From NCBI GenBank assembly GCA_963556145.1, contig OY744461.1, positions 6,148,891 to 6,212,890 of the forward strand: a DNA stretch of 64,000 nucleotides, read 5' to 3'. Positions 1-11,499 of this stretch are shown here, piece by piece. The position numbers and the translations under genes are program-made. Numbering within the stretch: the stretch's first letter is position 1; each line of letters starts with the position of its first letter. The notes under the pieces are model-generated. The model worked only from the letters and a program-made list of their open reading frames with translations, did not search any database and was not told the origin of the DNA. The stretch comes from Hygrocybe punicea. Its lineage: Eukaryota; Basidiomycota; Agaricomycetes; Agaricales; Hygrophoraceae.

Positions 1-3000
1 TCTTTCAGCTATCAGCATTTGATCCTTCCTCTTTTGTCCTTTATGACCAAGTTTCAGGAGTATTTCCGTGTCATTATTGTCTTCATCAATGTTGTTGTGG
101 AAGTCGTCGCCATTAAATGCTAATTCAGTAATGTGCATGTCATCCAGTTCATCAAGACCATTTGAAGTCGCCCATGAATACCTTATATCTGCAGTATTAT
201 TCTTCTGACGTTTAGCAGAGAAATCATCTCTTGCATCCAAACAGTCATATCGCAGACCAAAGTATTTCATGATCTCCAGCTCTCTTTTAGAAAACTCATG
301 GTCTATAAAAGCATTATCTCATGTTTGTAATTTACATTTGAGTTCCTTGCCACTTCTCCATGGCTTGAAAAACGTTAACATTGTACAACAATAATCTTCT
401 CGATCACCACGGTCAGCCCTTGGCAAAGTATTTGGAATAAAATTAGGAACTATGAAGGGATCATTCCCTTTCATTTTGGCATGGTGGGTAAGATATTGTG
501 GATGATTGGGATGTAAAGTATAATCATTTTCATTTTTTGTCAATTTATTAACATCAACTTCATTTGTTTTATCAGCTATTTCTGTGCCTGCATTTCTATT
601 CAAACCATCAGGTTTTGGAATTTCATATCTCCATGAGTATATCATTATCAATGACATCAGACAAGTCGTCATCACTGGAGTCGTCAACATTAGCAGGTTC
701 AGTGAAAGAGTCAGACAAATCATGACAGCCTAGATTGTCCAAAATATGGTTTTGCATGGGTTCTTTTCTGGCCCTTTTGGTTTTTGTTTTGGTGTGTCTT
801 TTATTTGGTTCCATAGTGGCGAGACGTATCCAGTCATACAGTGATACATTATCATACAAGGCGGGTCTGAACATATAATTATTTACTTTGGAAAGTCCAA
901 TGTATGCGCCATTATTCTTACCAATAACAACCTTTTGTGCATTGTTTTGGTCTTCACATATATTAGCAATTTCTTCATCAGACCATGCACTGATAACCTC
1001 TTTAACATAAGATCTCCAAAAGAATGGCACGAATTTATGACTGGTGTAGTGATCAGGATTTCCAAGGACATATAATGAAGCCATTGGAGCACCAATTTCC
1101 ATTTTGGAGGTGAGTGAATTGACTATTTGTGTAAACAGCTTTCTGACTTTGTCTTTTCTTTTCAGGTCGCCACCAATCATTTCGGAATTCTTATCAAAAA
1201 TACTTTTTATCACTTCAAAAATGCTATAGGTCTTCAAGGAGAATTTTGTAATATAATCTGTTATGTATGCAACTATGGCCTTTATAGCAGTACCTGATAA
1301 TAAGCTGGTCACATCAGAATTGCATCGTAGCATATATGTAACTTCAGGTGTCACCATGTTCATCCAAGGTTCACCATGCTTGAGGTTGAGAGCACCAGTA
1401 TTAGGTTCTACAAAGGTTTGTTGAAAGATATCACGGGGAAATCATCGTTTACATTCACCTTTCGAATTAAGACAATATGGCTTTTTTTTGCCGTCATGCC
1501 TGTTATGTACATTTAATCGCAATAAAAGATCATCTACAACATCTTGAAACCTTTGCCACCATGTTGATCTTTTGTCATGATATTGACAATTCATGGAACA
1601 ATTATATGATGGTGGATCTGGCATGACACATGTTGGTGGTTGATATTCAGGTTTCGACATTGTCTGTTCCATTTTCTGTGATACCTCATCTTTAGAACCT
1701 GTCATGAATTGTCCTACACACAAACTTTCCAAGTATTCCACTAATCTTTTCTGAAAGTCGGAATTTTCACCCATAATTTTGTCACGTATTTCCTGAGGTG
1801 TAAGGCATCCCTTTATCCACAACAGCATATGAAGATGCAAGGTAAGACGTCCTTGTTCCTCTACCGTTGCATAATAACCTGATGTGTTTCCGTACAGGCC
1901 AGGATGAGATTCATTTATTCCCAATATATGTTTGATGAACATTTCAGTAGTAAAGTGAAAGAAGCGGGCTCCAGCAACTGGATTGTTTGCAATTAGTTTG
2001 TAACAATCCTGGGGTAGACGTAGTTTAGGATAAAACTTTTCTTTGTTGTCAGCATAATATAAGCATAGTGGGTGATTGATGTCTGCAGGTGCAAAAGTGA
2101 TAAACCAAGTCGGAGCACCAATATAGGATATCAGAGACCAAATCTCATTTCGCATGTATTTCTTGTTAGTAATTGAACCTTTGACCTGACCAGCTACGTG
2201 ATCCAGGTTGGAAATGAGTTTATAGCATGCTTTCTCTTCAGGTGTATCTGGTTTGACTCTATCACCTCTGGACAATCTCTTAGAGAGGTCCTCCAAAACA
2301 GCCGTATTGATATTCATCAGGCGATCTGCAATATCATTGAAATTATGTTTATTAGTCAACAAATAACCTCCAGTTGTACCATCTTTAATCTGTTCTTGAT
2401 TGAATGCAATCAGTGGAAAATAGGGATCAGTTTGAAATCTTTTGTCATGGTACATCAGAAGATGTCTTTTGTGCATCATATCACTGATGCTTAAAACATT
2501 CTTGTCAATGCTACTAATACCACCCAAGCCATATGGAAATAGGCAGGGGAACATCATAGGATATAACTGAGGATTATTAAAGAACGATTCTGGATTTCTA
2601 GCATGGCTAATGGCAAGAACACCACCATGGTCATCTATCAAGTGCTTTGTCGCTCTAGCTATTAATGCCTTTGGACTTGTAATATCTAGATTTTCGCCAG
2701 TTACTCCACTAACAACAAAGGGACAAGGCCCATCTTCCACACCATCTTCCTCTTCATTGTCAAATGCACTAGTGGCTTCCAGTTCCTTATTTGTGTCTGC
2801 TGGTCGGTATGCAACCACAACAGGAATTCCATGATCTGGATATTGTTCTAGATTTTCATAGGAAATATCTAAATCATAGTAATCCATGTGGTTCAACTTC
2901 AGCCATTCTAAAGCTGCAGAAACTCGCCTTCGGTGAACCAATAAAGGTGTTCGTTCCATGTCTTCTGGAGTTGGTCTGACAGGACCAGTGAAAATGAATG

Positions 3001-4027
3001 CTAGCACTTCATCAAGTTCTTTAATTGTTGGAGGCAACCGTTGATATATCTTTGGGGTTGGGTTTTGAAACATGATGGCATTTGCTTTCATTTTATGCAT
3101 CCCAGATGAGACACGAACAATACATTTGTTGTGACGAATACGGGCAATCAAAAGTTGTTCAGCAAATGTTAGATTTTGAAGTTGTGCAGGAATTCTTCCC
3201 ATCCAAAGTCCATTCGCCAAAGCATATTTGGGAGTTTGGCCTTTATTCAGACTGAGCACACATGGTTTGCATATCCATTTACATGTGTCATCTAGCACTG
3301 GACCTTTGATATCCTCTATTGGATCAGAACAATGATATCGTTCACATCTTGTGATTCCCATATTGTCTCTAGTTAATATTTTCAGATTAACCTTCGTCTT
3401 TGACAATAAAGACATGTTTTTCAATGCAACCAATTGACCACATACAGCACACCCACTTTCTTGGAAACATTCAGGTGATGTATCTCTGCACCAGTTGCTG
3501 ATTATGGTTTCCTTCAATTCAATAGATGGAGGAGGAGGAGGAAATAATTGCTCATCTGACTTGTCCAATTCTTCTTTCATTTGAGCCTGAGTTTCTTCTT
3601 TGCCGCACTCATATGTTTCTGTCATTTTTTGTCTTCTGTACCACTGTTTACACAGGTCTTTATGTGATTTAATATCATGCACATGAAAAATAGAAACATG
3701 AGTATCACAAGCTGAACAATTATGCCTCATTAATGCCACAGATAGATCTTGTCCATGTAATCTTTGTAATGTCTTTAACAAATATATACCATGTATTGTT
3801 GTTATTTCACCAATATCCTTCACCTTCAACTTTGGCAGAAATTCATACAAAGGCATTTTAACACAGATATTTTTTTCTATCTCCATATACAATGTTGGCT
3901 GCCTGTTGATCAACATGATCCACGTATCCAAATAACATGTCAGAATCATGGTTGATATTATTAGATGGGAGCATGAAAGATTGAAGAAGGTTAAATTTGA
4001 ATGTTGGTATTCGTTTACCACCACCAA
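1..4027 (-). pseudogene. Helitron Rep/helicase, N-terminal two thirds (copy 1, decayed, runs off window)
   Basis: Rolling-circle transposase of a Helitron; it would nick and join DNA at the element ends. Reading from 4027 down: a Cys-rich region of DUF6570 type, then the Helitron_like_N Rep core, with the HUH motif in LTLHLHMLLW (about 1850-1820). The paired catalytic tyrosines lie in AYITDYITK (about 1270-1245). The text aligns block by block with the second copy at 57276-62485. Breaks: an in-frame TGA at 1442-1444, where the other copy continues with Arg-Phe-Pro; a frame change near 620; and a TGA at 319-321 where the other copy has Trp. After that the frame stays open to base 1. The helicase half must lie beyond the window edge. 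The first ATG is uncertain because the open frame at 4027 begins with a non-ATG codon. Not functional as it stands. Confidence 0.9.
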
Positions 4028-4404
4028 TGAAGTGATATCTATGAAGGGAATTTATATATAAAGATTTAAACGGGTTTCTGAATAAATTTAAATTGAACAC
4101 AATTATGTTGAAATGACTATGTCATATTATGAAACATAGTGTGATCCAGAGCAACGTTGCATGTGTTAGAGAACTAGTAATGCAATGAAATAAATATGAT
4201 CTGAAATCATGTCGTCTCAATAGCCATCACATGAGCAATGCATTGATCATTTTACAACGACATTGGACAGTGATAGGTTTGAGAAGACAATACCAAGCGA
4301 AGAGATATTTAGGAGGTAAGAAATATGTCTGGCATATTGAATAAAACGTAATTGTATTTTGAACGCACTATTTTTAAATGTAGTCGAAACGAATAATGGA
4401 TCGA
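4028..4404. other. No gene seen: leader side of Helitron copy 1
   Basis: AT-rich sequence between the Helitron reading frame and the solo LTR. It probably contains the Helitron 5' terminus, but I could not identify a TC terminus with certainty. Confidence 0.4.
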
Positions 4405-4960
4405 TGTTAGAGGCGTGCAACTCCGGAAGGATCGGAGTTCTTCGGAGGAGCGGAGACGTCAACTCTTGAAGTAGGTTCACTACTTCCTTAAGTCATATTG
4501 AGAAGACGTGGACGGAGCGGAGTTAGTCCGGAGTTCCGGACTAAGTACTAAGATAACTAATGAGCTTAAGGGAAAGCCTTAAGTTTGAGAGTGGGTAAGA
4601 AATAAGGAACTCAAGTTAATTTTCTGAACGGAGTTACAGGACATTGTAGTTCTAGTTTATATACTTGGTAGACTAATTGTCATGTCCTTGGAGACGTGAA
4701 GACAATATGAACTCCGGAAAGAGGACCGGAGTTCGGAAGAAAATAAAAGGGATAAAAGGTTGCTATGTACGGTGACAAGTAAACAAAGGGGAGGAAGAGA
4801 AAAGGAGGTCGGAGTAAACGGAGATGGGGAAGAATAGTAATTAACAAGAGAAGAACAATAACGTACGCGAGAAGATAAGATAAGATAAGATAAGATAAGT
4901 CGGCGGAAAAGTCCGGAGCGGAGTTCGTCGGAATCCGGCGGAGCTGCATGGGATATGACA
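4405..4960 (-). mobile_element. Solo LTR of the Ty3 chromovirus family
   Basis: 556 bases, read on + as TGTTAGAGGCG...GATATGACA. It is nearly identical to the two LTRs of the complete element at 35866-42897 and has the same length as its 35866-36421 LTR. It is flanked by a perfect five-base target duplication ATCGA (4400-4404 and 4961-4965). There is no internal sequence, so it is the scar left by LTR-LTR recombination. It includes the (GATAA)n run near 4875-4900. The strand is set by comparison with the complete element, whose genes are on the minus strand. Confidence 0.95.
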
Positions 4961-6340
4961 ATCGACTGTCAAGTTATCTTTTGTTTCTTTTGTTATTCCA
5001 ATGAACTTTACATATTGTGTTGCATTTATTTGCATCAATATTGTTGTATCGCCCTGATCTGGGGCAAACTCATGTTCTATGAGTTTACTTTGAAAAACAC
5101 CCAATTCTTGGGTCAAGATCGATATCACAGGACAGGAAATTGGTTTAGGAGAGATATACATAAGTTGATTTTGGCATAGTTGTGGAAATAATGTTGCATT
5201 TGCAAGGAACTGTAGATAGGTCAAGACTACAATGCAGATATGGATGATGTCATGGGGATTCATGAGGATTTGTGACAGTAAGAGCCCATACATCTATTTA
5301 AATAGTTGAGTGGTTCGGATCATGAATAACAATTAACACAATGGGATTGATCATATGACATTATATTATTTGTAAGCTCTTCCCAAAACACCATAAGGTG
5401 TGCCTGAATCTTTAGAAAGCTGTGTTTACTTTTTTTGTTCCATTGCATGTTCCCATGACATACCTTGATACAGGCCAAAAAAATGCATCTGTACTATGAA
5501 TAGCTGCCTTATGATCTTAATTAGGGGTCCAGCTGACAAGACATTGATCAAACCGACTGAGAAGAACAATGGTACCCGCTTTAAAGATATTTTGTGGAGT
5601 TAATCTTCAGAGTCTCAGTGATATTTCTAGCTTGCTCAACAGACAAAACAGGTATTGAACCACACTGTTTGACAACTGTGCATGTTTGACAACTGATTGG
5701 TAACTCGTGGAAATTATCATTGCTCTTCATCCTTGTCCGAAATACATTGTCATCTTTTTGGAGCTGTATGTATCATTCCCACACAAGTATACTGTATTAT
5801 TCCGGTACCAAATAGTTAGAGCTCCCCTTGGAGTGATAGTTATATCTTCCACTACAAAAGGGGGATTTGTTACTCTTGTATCATTGTATCCTCATTTAAT
5901 GGGTCCATAAAGTTCACGATTCTGGTTTCTTACATATATTCATTTTGAATTTTCATCAGCCCGAATGAGAGTAATCTAAAGTTGTCCTTCTCAAGTTGAG
6001 TGTGTAGGTGGTTGTACGACTGAACTGAAAGTAATGCATTCACCAGGATATATTTTAGACAAACAGATTTTCAGTCAACAAGATTGATGCCTTATGCTGT
6101 ATCTATGCTTACTATCATGCTCAATTCTTATGGTCATAGGACAGTAACACAAGCCATTTTTAACGGAGCAAAAAGAAATACATATATAGAAACTGTACAA
6201 ATGTTAATAGTAGCGATGTATGAGGAGGACATTTGAGGGCACAGAATGTCACCAAGTTTCCAGAAATCAACGACTGGGATACAGTCTTTTTAGTCAAATA
6301 TAATGAATACTCCACAAAAGAAGGACTTACTCCTCTGAAA
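4961..6340. other. No gene seen
   Basis: AT-rich sequence with only short open frames and no recognisable domain or repeat. It may hold the 3' untranslated region of the minus-strand gene that ends at 6341. Confidence 0.4.
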
Positions 6341-7989
6341 TTAAGGCCCAGGATCAAGTTTGGATGTCAACGGCTTGGGAGATGAAGGCCTCGTTTGGCT
6401 CGGAGTAATGGAGATTAGGATTTTGGGTGGAACGATGTTGCTCCAATCCACGTCCATCGATGAAGCGCTGGGCTCCGCAGGGGTTGATGACTGGTGGCGT
6501 GATGATGCACGCATATTGGGACGGAATCCTAGGACGTTGAGAAGATCAGAATTGGAATAGATATAGCCATGTGATATTGAAACACATACCTGGAGTCGGT
6601 GACTTCTTTGGTGGCTTCACCAGGTTGAGCTTCTCTGCAATAATGCCCGCTTGCTCCGAAGCAACATCCAATTTCCTCTTCTTTGCCATCTTGCCGTCCT
6701 CGTGACTATCGCTGGGAGACACCTTTTTGGGTTTGGGAGGTCCGTCGTCGTTGTCCATGGTTATATCATTATCAACATCCAACAACCCCACCCGCTCTGG
6801 TCCTAAAATGTCCAACTTCGCGGATTCTGGTGCCACAACATCCGGCTCGGGGGCAATGGGTGGCTTAATCTCCATTGTCAATTTCGACAGCAACTGCATT
6901 GATGTCAGTGCATTAATATTACCAAAGTGTAAAACGTACGCATTTGAGCCTTGGACCGCTTCTTCTTTACCAGAGCCAAGTCCTCCTCCATCTTTATGTC
7001 GTCTATACATGAATAAATGTGTTGGATTATCGTTTTGATATTCGGAATTCAATAACTCACCCTCAACGTCGTCCTCGGCTTTGGACTTGATTGTGCGTTC
7101 TGTCATGATGAAGGGTTTGCGTGTATGACAATTACAGACAATGAAAGTACTTACTGGACTTGGGCTTGGGCTTGGGCTTGGGCTTCTTTTTGTCCTTCTC
7201 AGACGAATTGTCAGCACCACCTGAATATTGAATGCATCTATACACCACTATGGTTGAAAATTTGTACAAACCAGTGGAAGATGCCGTCTGTTTTTTGACT
7301 GATTTTGACTTTGCTTTTCCCTTGCCCTTGCCCTGGGGAACCGGCTCTTCTGCAAATGTATTATATTATTAGCACATTCACACTTGTAATTCTAGATCAC
7401 ACCTTCATCGTCCTCCGCCACATTGGCATCAACGAGGACACTATGTCCTTTACACCAAGCAATAACATGACCGATGATTTCGAGCTTTGTGGCGTCTGGA
7501 AGCCCACCGAACGACCAATTTGCAGAGGTTCCACTGTGCCATGCTGGCACAGATTCGTCGTATTTTGTCCAATCTATGATCCCAGACGTGTGAATTCATT
7601 TGGCCAGAAATGCATATATATACTCACCTAGGTCCTCGGGCTTGATCTCGGTGTTCACGGCGCCATGTTGAATCAAAGCCGATGGAGAATGTTTCCCGAC
7701 ATAAAATTCTTTCAGGAGCCAATCGTCGAAGATCTTGCTTCGCCAGTCACGGGTAACCTCGTTTGCCCGTTTCGCCACCAAGACTTCTGCCCAAATTTCG
7801 TCCATGACGGTGTCGGTATACTTGAGGTAATCCCGAAGTGAATTGGTCCCTTCCTTATCATTTTTGACGTAGTCCGGTGAGTAGTGGGGTGCCTTGTTGT
7901 ATGCGATGGCTGCTGTCACGTAGATGTACATATCCATTTGATAAATCAAGTGATGGAGTGGTTCCTCGTATTGTTTGGGCATTTCGCGC

Positions 7990-8145
7990 TGGAGAGGTAC
8001 CGAGGTACCTCTCCGGGGGCTCACGCAGGACTCGAGAGGTAAGACGGGATGGATAGGATGATGGACTGACTACTACATCGGGAAGGCTACTAACTAGGTC
8101 AACCATGGGAGCCTGGTCATGTGACTGGCAGGTCCCACTACTCCA
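7990..8145 (-). repeat. LTR of short-LTR element A (3' in element sense)
   Basis: 156 bases, on + TGGAGAGGTACC...ACTACTCCA. Its start holds the palindrome GGAGAGGTAC-CGAG-GTACCTCTCC. It matches 9977-10132 apart from about three substitutions. Confidence 0.9.
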
Positions 8146-8161
8146 AGTGCCCCTTTTCCTC
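8146..8161 (-). promoter_or_regulatory. Polypurine tract of short-LTR element A
   Basis: On the minus strand it reads GAGGAAAAGGGGCACT directly before the LTR TG. The ending GGGCACT|TG recurs in the 35.6 kb relative, and GGGTACT|TG in element B at 57110, so it is a family feature of plus-strand priming. Confidence 0.7.
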
Positions 8162-8769
8162 ATGGCGACGCCCTCATCGCCAACTGCTACAGAAAAGAAC
8201 ACAAAACAAACAAAACTGACCAAAAGACTCTCAAGCCACAACTCCCAGTCCCTCAGAATGCCTCGAATCAAGGCCGGGGCCTTATATCATGAAGCGGGAA
8301 GTTGTCCTCGCGCAGGGGGCGGTAGATGACCAGACTATACAAGACTCTCCTCAAACTCAATACTCTTTGAATGCCTCCCTCACAAGGGTTCGGGCTCACA
8401 ACGCAAGGCCAAAGATCCCTCGAATTGTCCTAGCAAGTACTTAGTGCAGTGTGAAGGTTCAGGTGGTCCAAAATATAACTGTATTGGCGGAGATCGGGTA
8501 AACGGGTGCATGAACATAGTATAGTGACGGCTTGTAGGTAGACTGTGATTGACATCCAGTATGGGGGGGAACAGGGGATGAGGCTATAATAAAAGCTACA
8601 ATACTGACGGGGCATAGGGTTGTACTTAACAAGGGCATGGTATCCCGACGCGGAGGGGGTTGGCGTATCACGCGAAGAGATCGGGGTGGCTCGTCCAGGT
8701 CGAGAACGATGCCGCAGGGAGCTGAACGAGGGTTCGTGGGGCCAGGTATGGTGTTAGGAACTGGCCGGG

Positions 8770-9860
8770 GGTGGTGACGTGGCGGGACGCGGTGGGGGTC
8801 TGGGAACGGCGGGGACGGTCCATTCGCGGTATTGGAGTGAGGTGGGGTGCTCCGGGATGGTGAGCGGGTGTGCCGCGAGCTTCGTGAGTCGGTCTGGGGC
8901 TGGGTATGTTGGTAGAACAGGGCCGCGCGATGGTGACGTGGCGCGTGGCCCGGGTGTCTGAAAACGACGGCGGGGGCTCGTTTGGCACAATGGAGGTGAA
9001 CGGGGGGTCCTGGCCGGTGGAACGAGGGCACGGGTGGTCGAATGGGTCCGTGTGGGGCTGGGGTACACGAAAGAACAGGGGTCCAACGGGTGGGCGCGAC
9101 GGATCCGTGGTGCGACCAAAAACGGCGGTGGGGGCTCGTTCGGGGCGTTAACGAGACGCAGGGTGTTCTGGGGGGTGGGCCGCGAGTTTGGTGAGTTGGT
9201 CTGGGCCGGTTGTGCTGGCAGAACGGGGCCGTGCGATGGTGACGTGGCGTGTGGCTTGGGTGTCCGAGAACGACGGTGGGGGCTCGTCTGGGGCCAACGG
9301 GGGGCAACGGGGGGCCCTGGTGGATGGAATGAGGGCGCGGGGGATTGAACGAACGTGGGGTGGGAACGGGACATACGAAAAGCCCGGGGTTGAAGGTGAT
9401 GACGTGGCAGGCGCTTGGGTATCCAAAATGGACGGCACCGGGGGGTTCTTTCGAGCAGAATGTGGGCACCGGGTCGTCGAGTGTGAACGCGGGGGCCTTG
9501 ATGGATACGAGTGGGCCGGGGAACGCTAAAATATGGGGGGGTCGAAAGGTGGTGACGTGGCTGTACGCGGGTGGCCGTTGGGCGTCAAAAATGGACGTCG
9601 ATGGTGTTCCTGGGACGATGTGGGGCAGAACGGGGGCCGTAAGACGTCGAAGGAAAGCTTGAGAGGCCGCCCTTGGTCTGAGAAGAGGAAACGGGCGCGA
9701 ACGCGGGTGGCGTGGCATGGGGCTTTTGGGTGCTCCAAAAGGGTTGAGTCCGCATTTCTGGGTCAACGATGGTCGACGCGGGGCCCTGGTGGACTGAGCG
9801 AGGGTGCTGGGGGGTAACGCGACTGAGGTATGGCCGTGAATGAAGGGAAAATGCGCCGTC
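8770..9860. repeat. Degenerate ~155-base tandem array inside element A
   Basis: The word GTGACGTGGC recurs near 8772, 8933, 9239, 9399 and 9552, with degenerate versions near 9090 and 9706. This gives a period of about 153-161 bases. Each unit also carries an AACGACGGNGGGGG-like word. The minus-strand reading is proline-, histidine- and arginine-rich throughout (open from 9766 to 8459, 435 codons). It is open in several frames at once because of high GC, so coding is not proven. Confidence 0.7.
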
Positions 9861-9959
9861 GCGCAGCAGGGGTGGTGAGGCCGAAAAAAGGTCGTCTCGT
9901 GAGAAAGTCGTAAGGAGTGGGAACCCGAGAGAAAAAAAGAGAGGTGTGGAGTCGAAGAA

Positions 9960-9973
9960 CACTCTCATCACCA
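9960..9973 (-). promoter_or_regulatory. Primer-binding site of short-LTR element A
   Basis: On the minus strand, three bases after the LTR, the sequence is TGGTGATGAGAGTG. TGG is the expected complement of a tRNA 3' CCA. The identical 14-mer follows the LTR of element B at 55180, which supports a functional site rather than chance. Confidence 0.7.
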
Positions 9974-9976
9974 CGT

Positions 9977-10132
9977 TGGAGAGGTACCGAGGTACCTCTC
10001 CGGGGGTTCACGCAGGACTCGAGAGGTAAGACGGGATGGATAGGATGATGGACTGACTACTACATCAGGAAGGCTACTAACTAGGTCAACCGTGGGAGCC
10101 TGGTCATGTGACTGGCAGGTCCCACTACTCCA
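9977..10132 (-). repeat. LTR of short-LTR element A (5' in element sense)
   Basis: 156 bases, the partner of 7990-8145. Its outer end abuts the target copy GCGC at 10133-10136, inside the interrupted gene. Confidence 0.9.
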
Positions 10133-10689
10133 GCGCCATAACTCGTCTTGGGCAGTGGCATCATGCGGGTGAGTCTTCAGTACATATAAGTTATGAGAAA
10201 ATACGGGGACTGTGCCGGAGTCCTTGTTGTGTGCCGGAATCTTTGGCGGGACCATGTACTGGATTTGGAAGATGCGATGGAGCTCCTGCAGCTTTTTGGG
10301 TGGCGCATCAGGCCAGTACTTGAAGGCTGCAGGATTGATGGCAGGAGTCGAGGTTTTGATGATGGGCAAGGACATGGTAGATGAAATAAAAGTTTTTGGT
10401 TGATGTGTGAGGCAATTTGAGGGCAAAAGAAAAAAAGCGGATTTATTACTCAACGCTCCAGACTATGAATACAGATGTCACGACCACGTGACCAGATCAA
10501 TCGACACATGTTCGACCTCATGTTCGGCTTGTTTGCATTACCAGATCTATTTATATATGTTTTTGTGTGGCGTGAGCTTAGAAGTTGTCCAGTGCTAGTA
10601 CTTGCACACAGACAAACCCACATGTAACGTATTGAATATCTTTCAGTTGATAAGGTGATGAATTGAGTTATGTTGTTTGACAAATATGG

Positions 10690-11260
10690 ATTGGGTTATG
10701 TTCGGTGGATGTCTGTCAACCGGTGTGACTAGATATATTACACCGAACACATCGAACATGTTTGGTGTGTTTGGTGGATGTCAAACAATGGTTGTGACTA
10801 GATATACTACACCAAACACATCGAACATGTTCGGTGTGTTCGGTGGACATGTTCGGTGGATGTCAACCAACCATTAAGACTAGATATATTACACCAAACA
10901 CATCGAACATGTTTGGTGTGTTCAGTGGAGATGTTCAGTAGATGTCAACCAACGGTTGTGACTAGATATACATATCGAACATGTTTGATGTGTTCGGTGG
11001 ACATGTTCGGTGTAGTATACCTAGCTGTATCAATCCAACCACGCCCACCGAACATGTCCACCGAACAATCCAAACATGTTCGATGTGTTTGGTGTAGTAT
11101 ATCTAGTAACACCTGTTGACGGACATCCACCGAACACACCAAACATGTTTGATGTGTTCGGTGTAGTATATCTCCTCATAATGGTTGGTTGACATCCACC
11201 GAACATCTCCACCCGAACACACCAAACACGTCCGATCTGTTCGGTAGATATTGCTCTTTC
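10690..11260. repeat. Array of GAACATGTTCGGTG palindromic units, arranged as a large inverted repeat
   Basis: About four direct units in the left half, each holding ACTAGATATA, then ACACCNAACACATCGAACATG, then TGGTGTGTTCGGTGGATGTCAA. The right half carries two to three units in the opposite orientation, so the whole can fold back. A shorter relative sits near 18340-18400. There is no open frame and no clear terminal duplication, so its transposon class is unknown. Confidence 0.75.
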
Positions 11261-11499
11261 AAGACATTTAAATGATTCCATTGCTGATCAACGTGTTTGG
11301 CACGTGTTTGTTGTTTTATCATTGCCACTCTTGTCAGGTGACATAATTCCGACATCTTATAATTAGAAGGTTTGTGGAATCATCACCACCCGCTATCAAC
11401 CACCCTGAAAGTAATCAATTATTAAGGTATTGATGTATTAATTATATCCATGTCTGTTCCTCATACCACCCATCTGAAATCCTGCCTAGGTCCACAAAC

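Larger units (their letters stand above)
7990..10132 (-). mobile_element. Non-autonomous short-LTR retrotransposon (TRIM/LARD-like), copy A
   Basis: A 2143-base insertion with 156-base direct terminal repeats, TG...CA ended, and a four-base target duplication GCGC (7986-7989, 10133-10136). Orientation is minus: next to the LTR at 9977-10132 comes a TGG-starting primer-binding site, and next to the LTR at 7990-8145 lies the purine tract GAGGAAAAGGGGCACT. No protease, reverse transcriptase or integrase is present, so it must be moved by enzymes from elsewhere. The inside is GC-rich and carries about seven degenerate 155-base tandem units that encode proline-rich text on the minus strand. The two LTRs differ at about three positions by eye, so the insertion is fairly recent. 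Confidence 0.85.
6341..10375 (-). pseudogene. Unknown multi-exon gene, split by an LTR element
   Basis: Not recognised. It starts at an ATG at 10375 (protein begins MSLPIIKTS) and ends at a TAA at 6341-6343. The first exon reaches 10133 and then resumes at 7989. If the 7990-10132 insertion and one GCGC copy are discounted, the frame passes straight through ...DELWREMPKQY. Downstream exons are separated by short GT..AG introns, for example a donor GTGAGT near 7628. The middle is globular with aromatic residues; the C-terminal third is rich in Lys, Pro, Ser and acidic residues (KPKPKPKPKS, KMAKKRKLD), suggesting a nuclear or DNA-associated protein, which is inference only. The exon phase of the intron near 6900-6960 did not resolve, so a further lesion is possible. 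The intact allele would be an ordinary gene; this copy is interrupted. Confidence 0.65.

Noticed and set aside
10680..11260. CRISPR-like array
   Set aside because: Repeats are palindromic, diverged, in both orientations and without unique spacers; the genome is eukaryotic.
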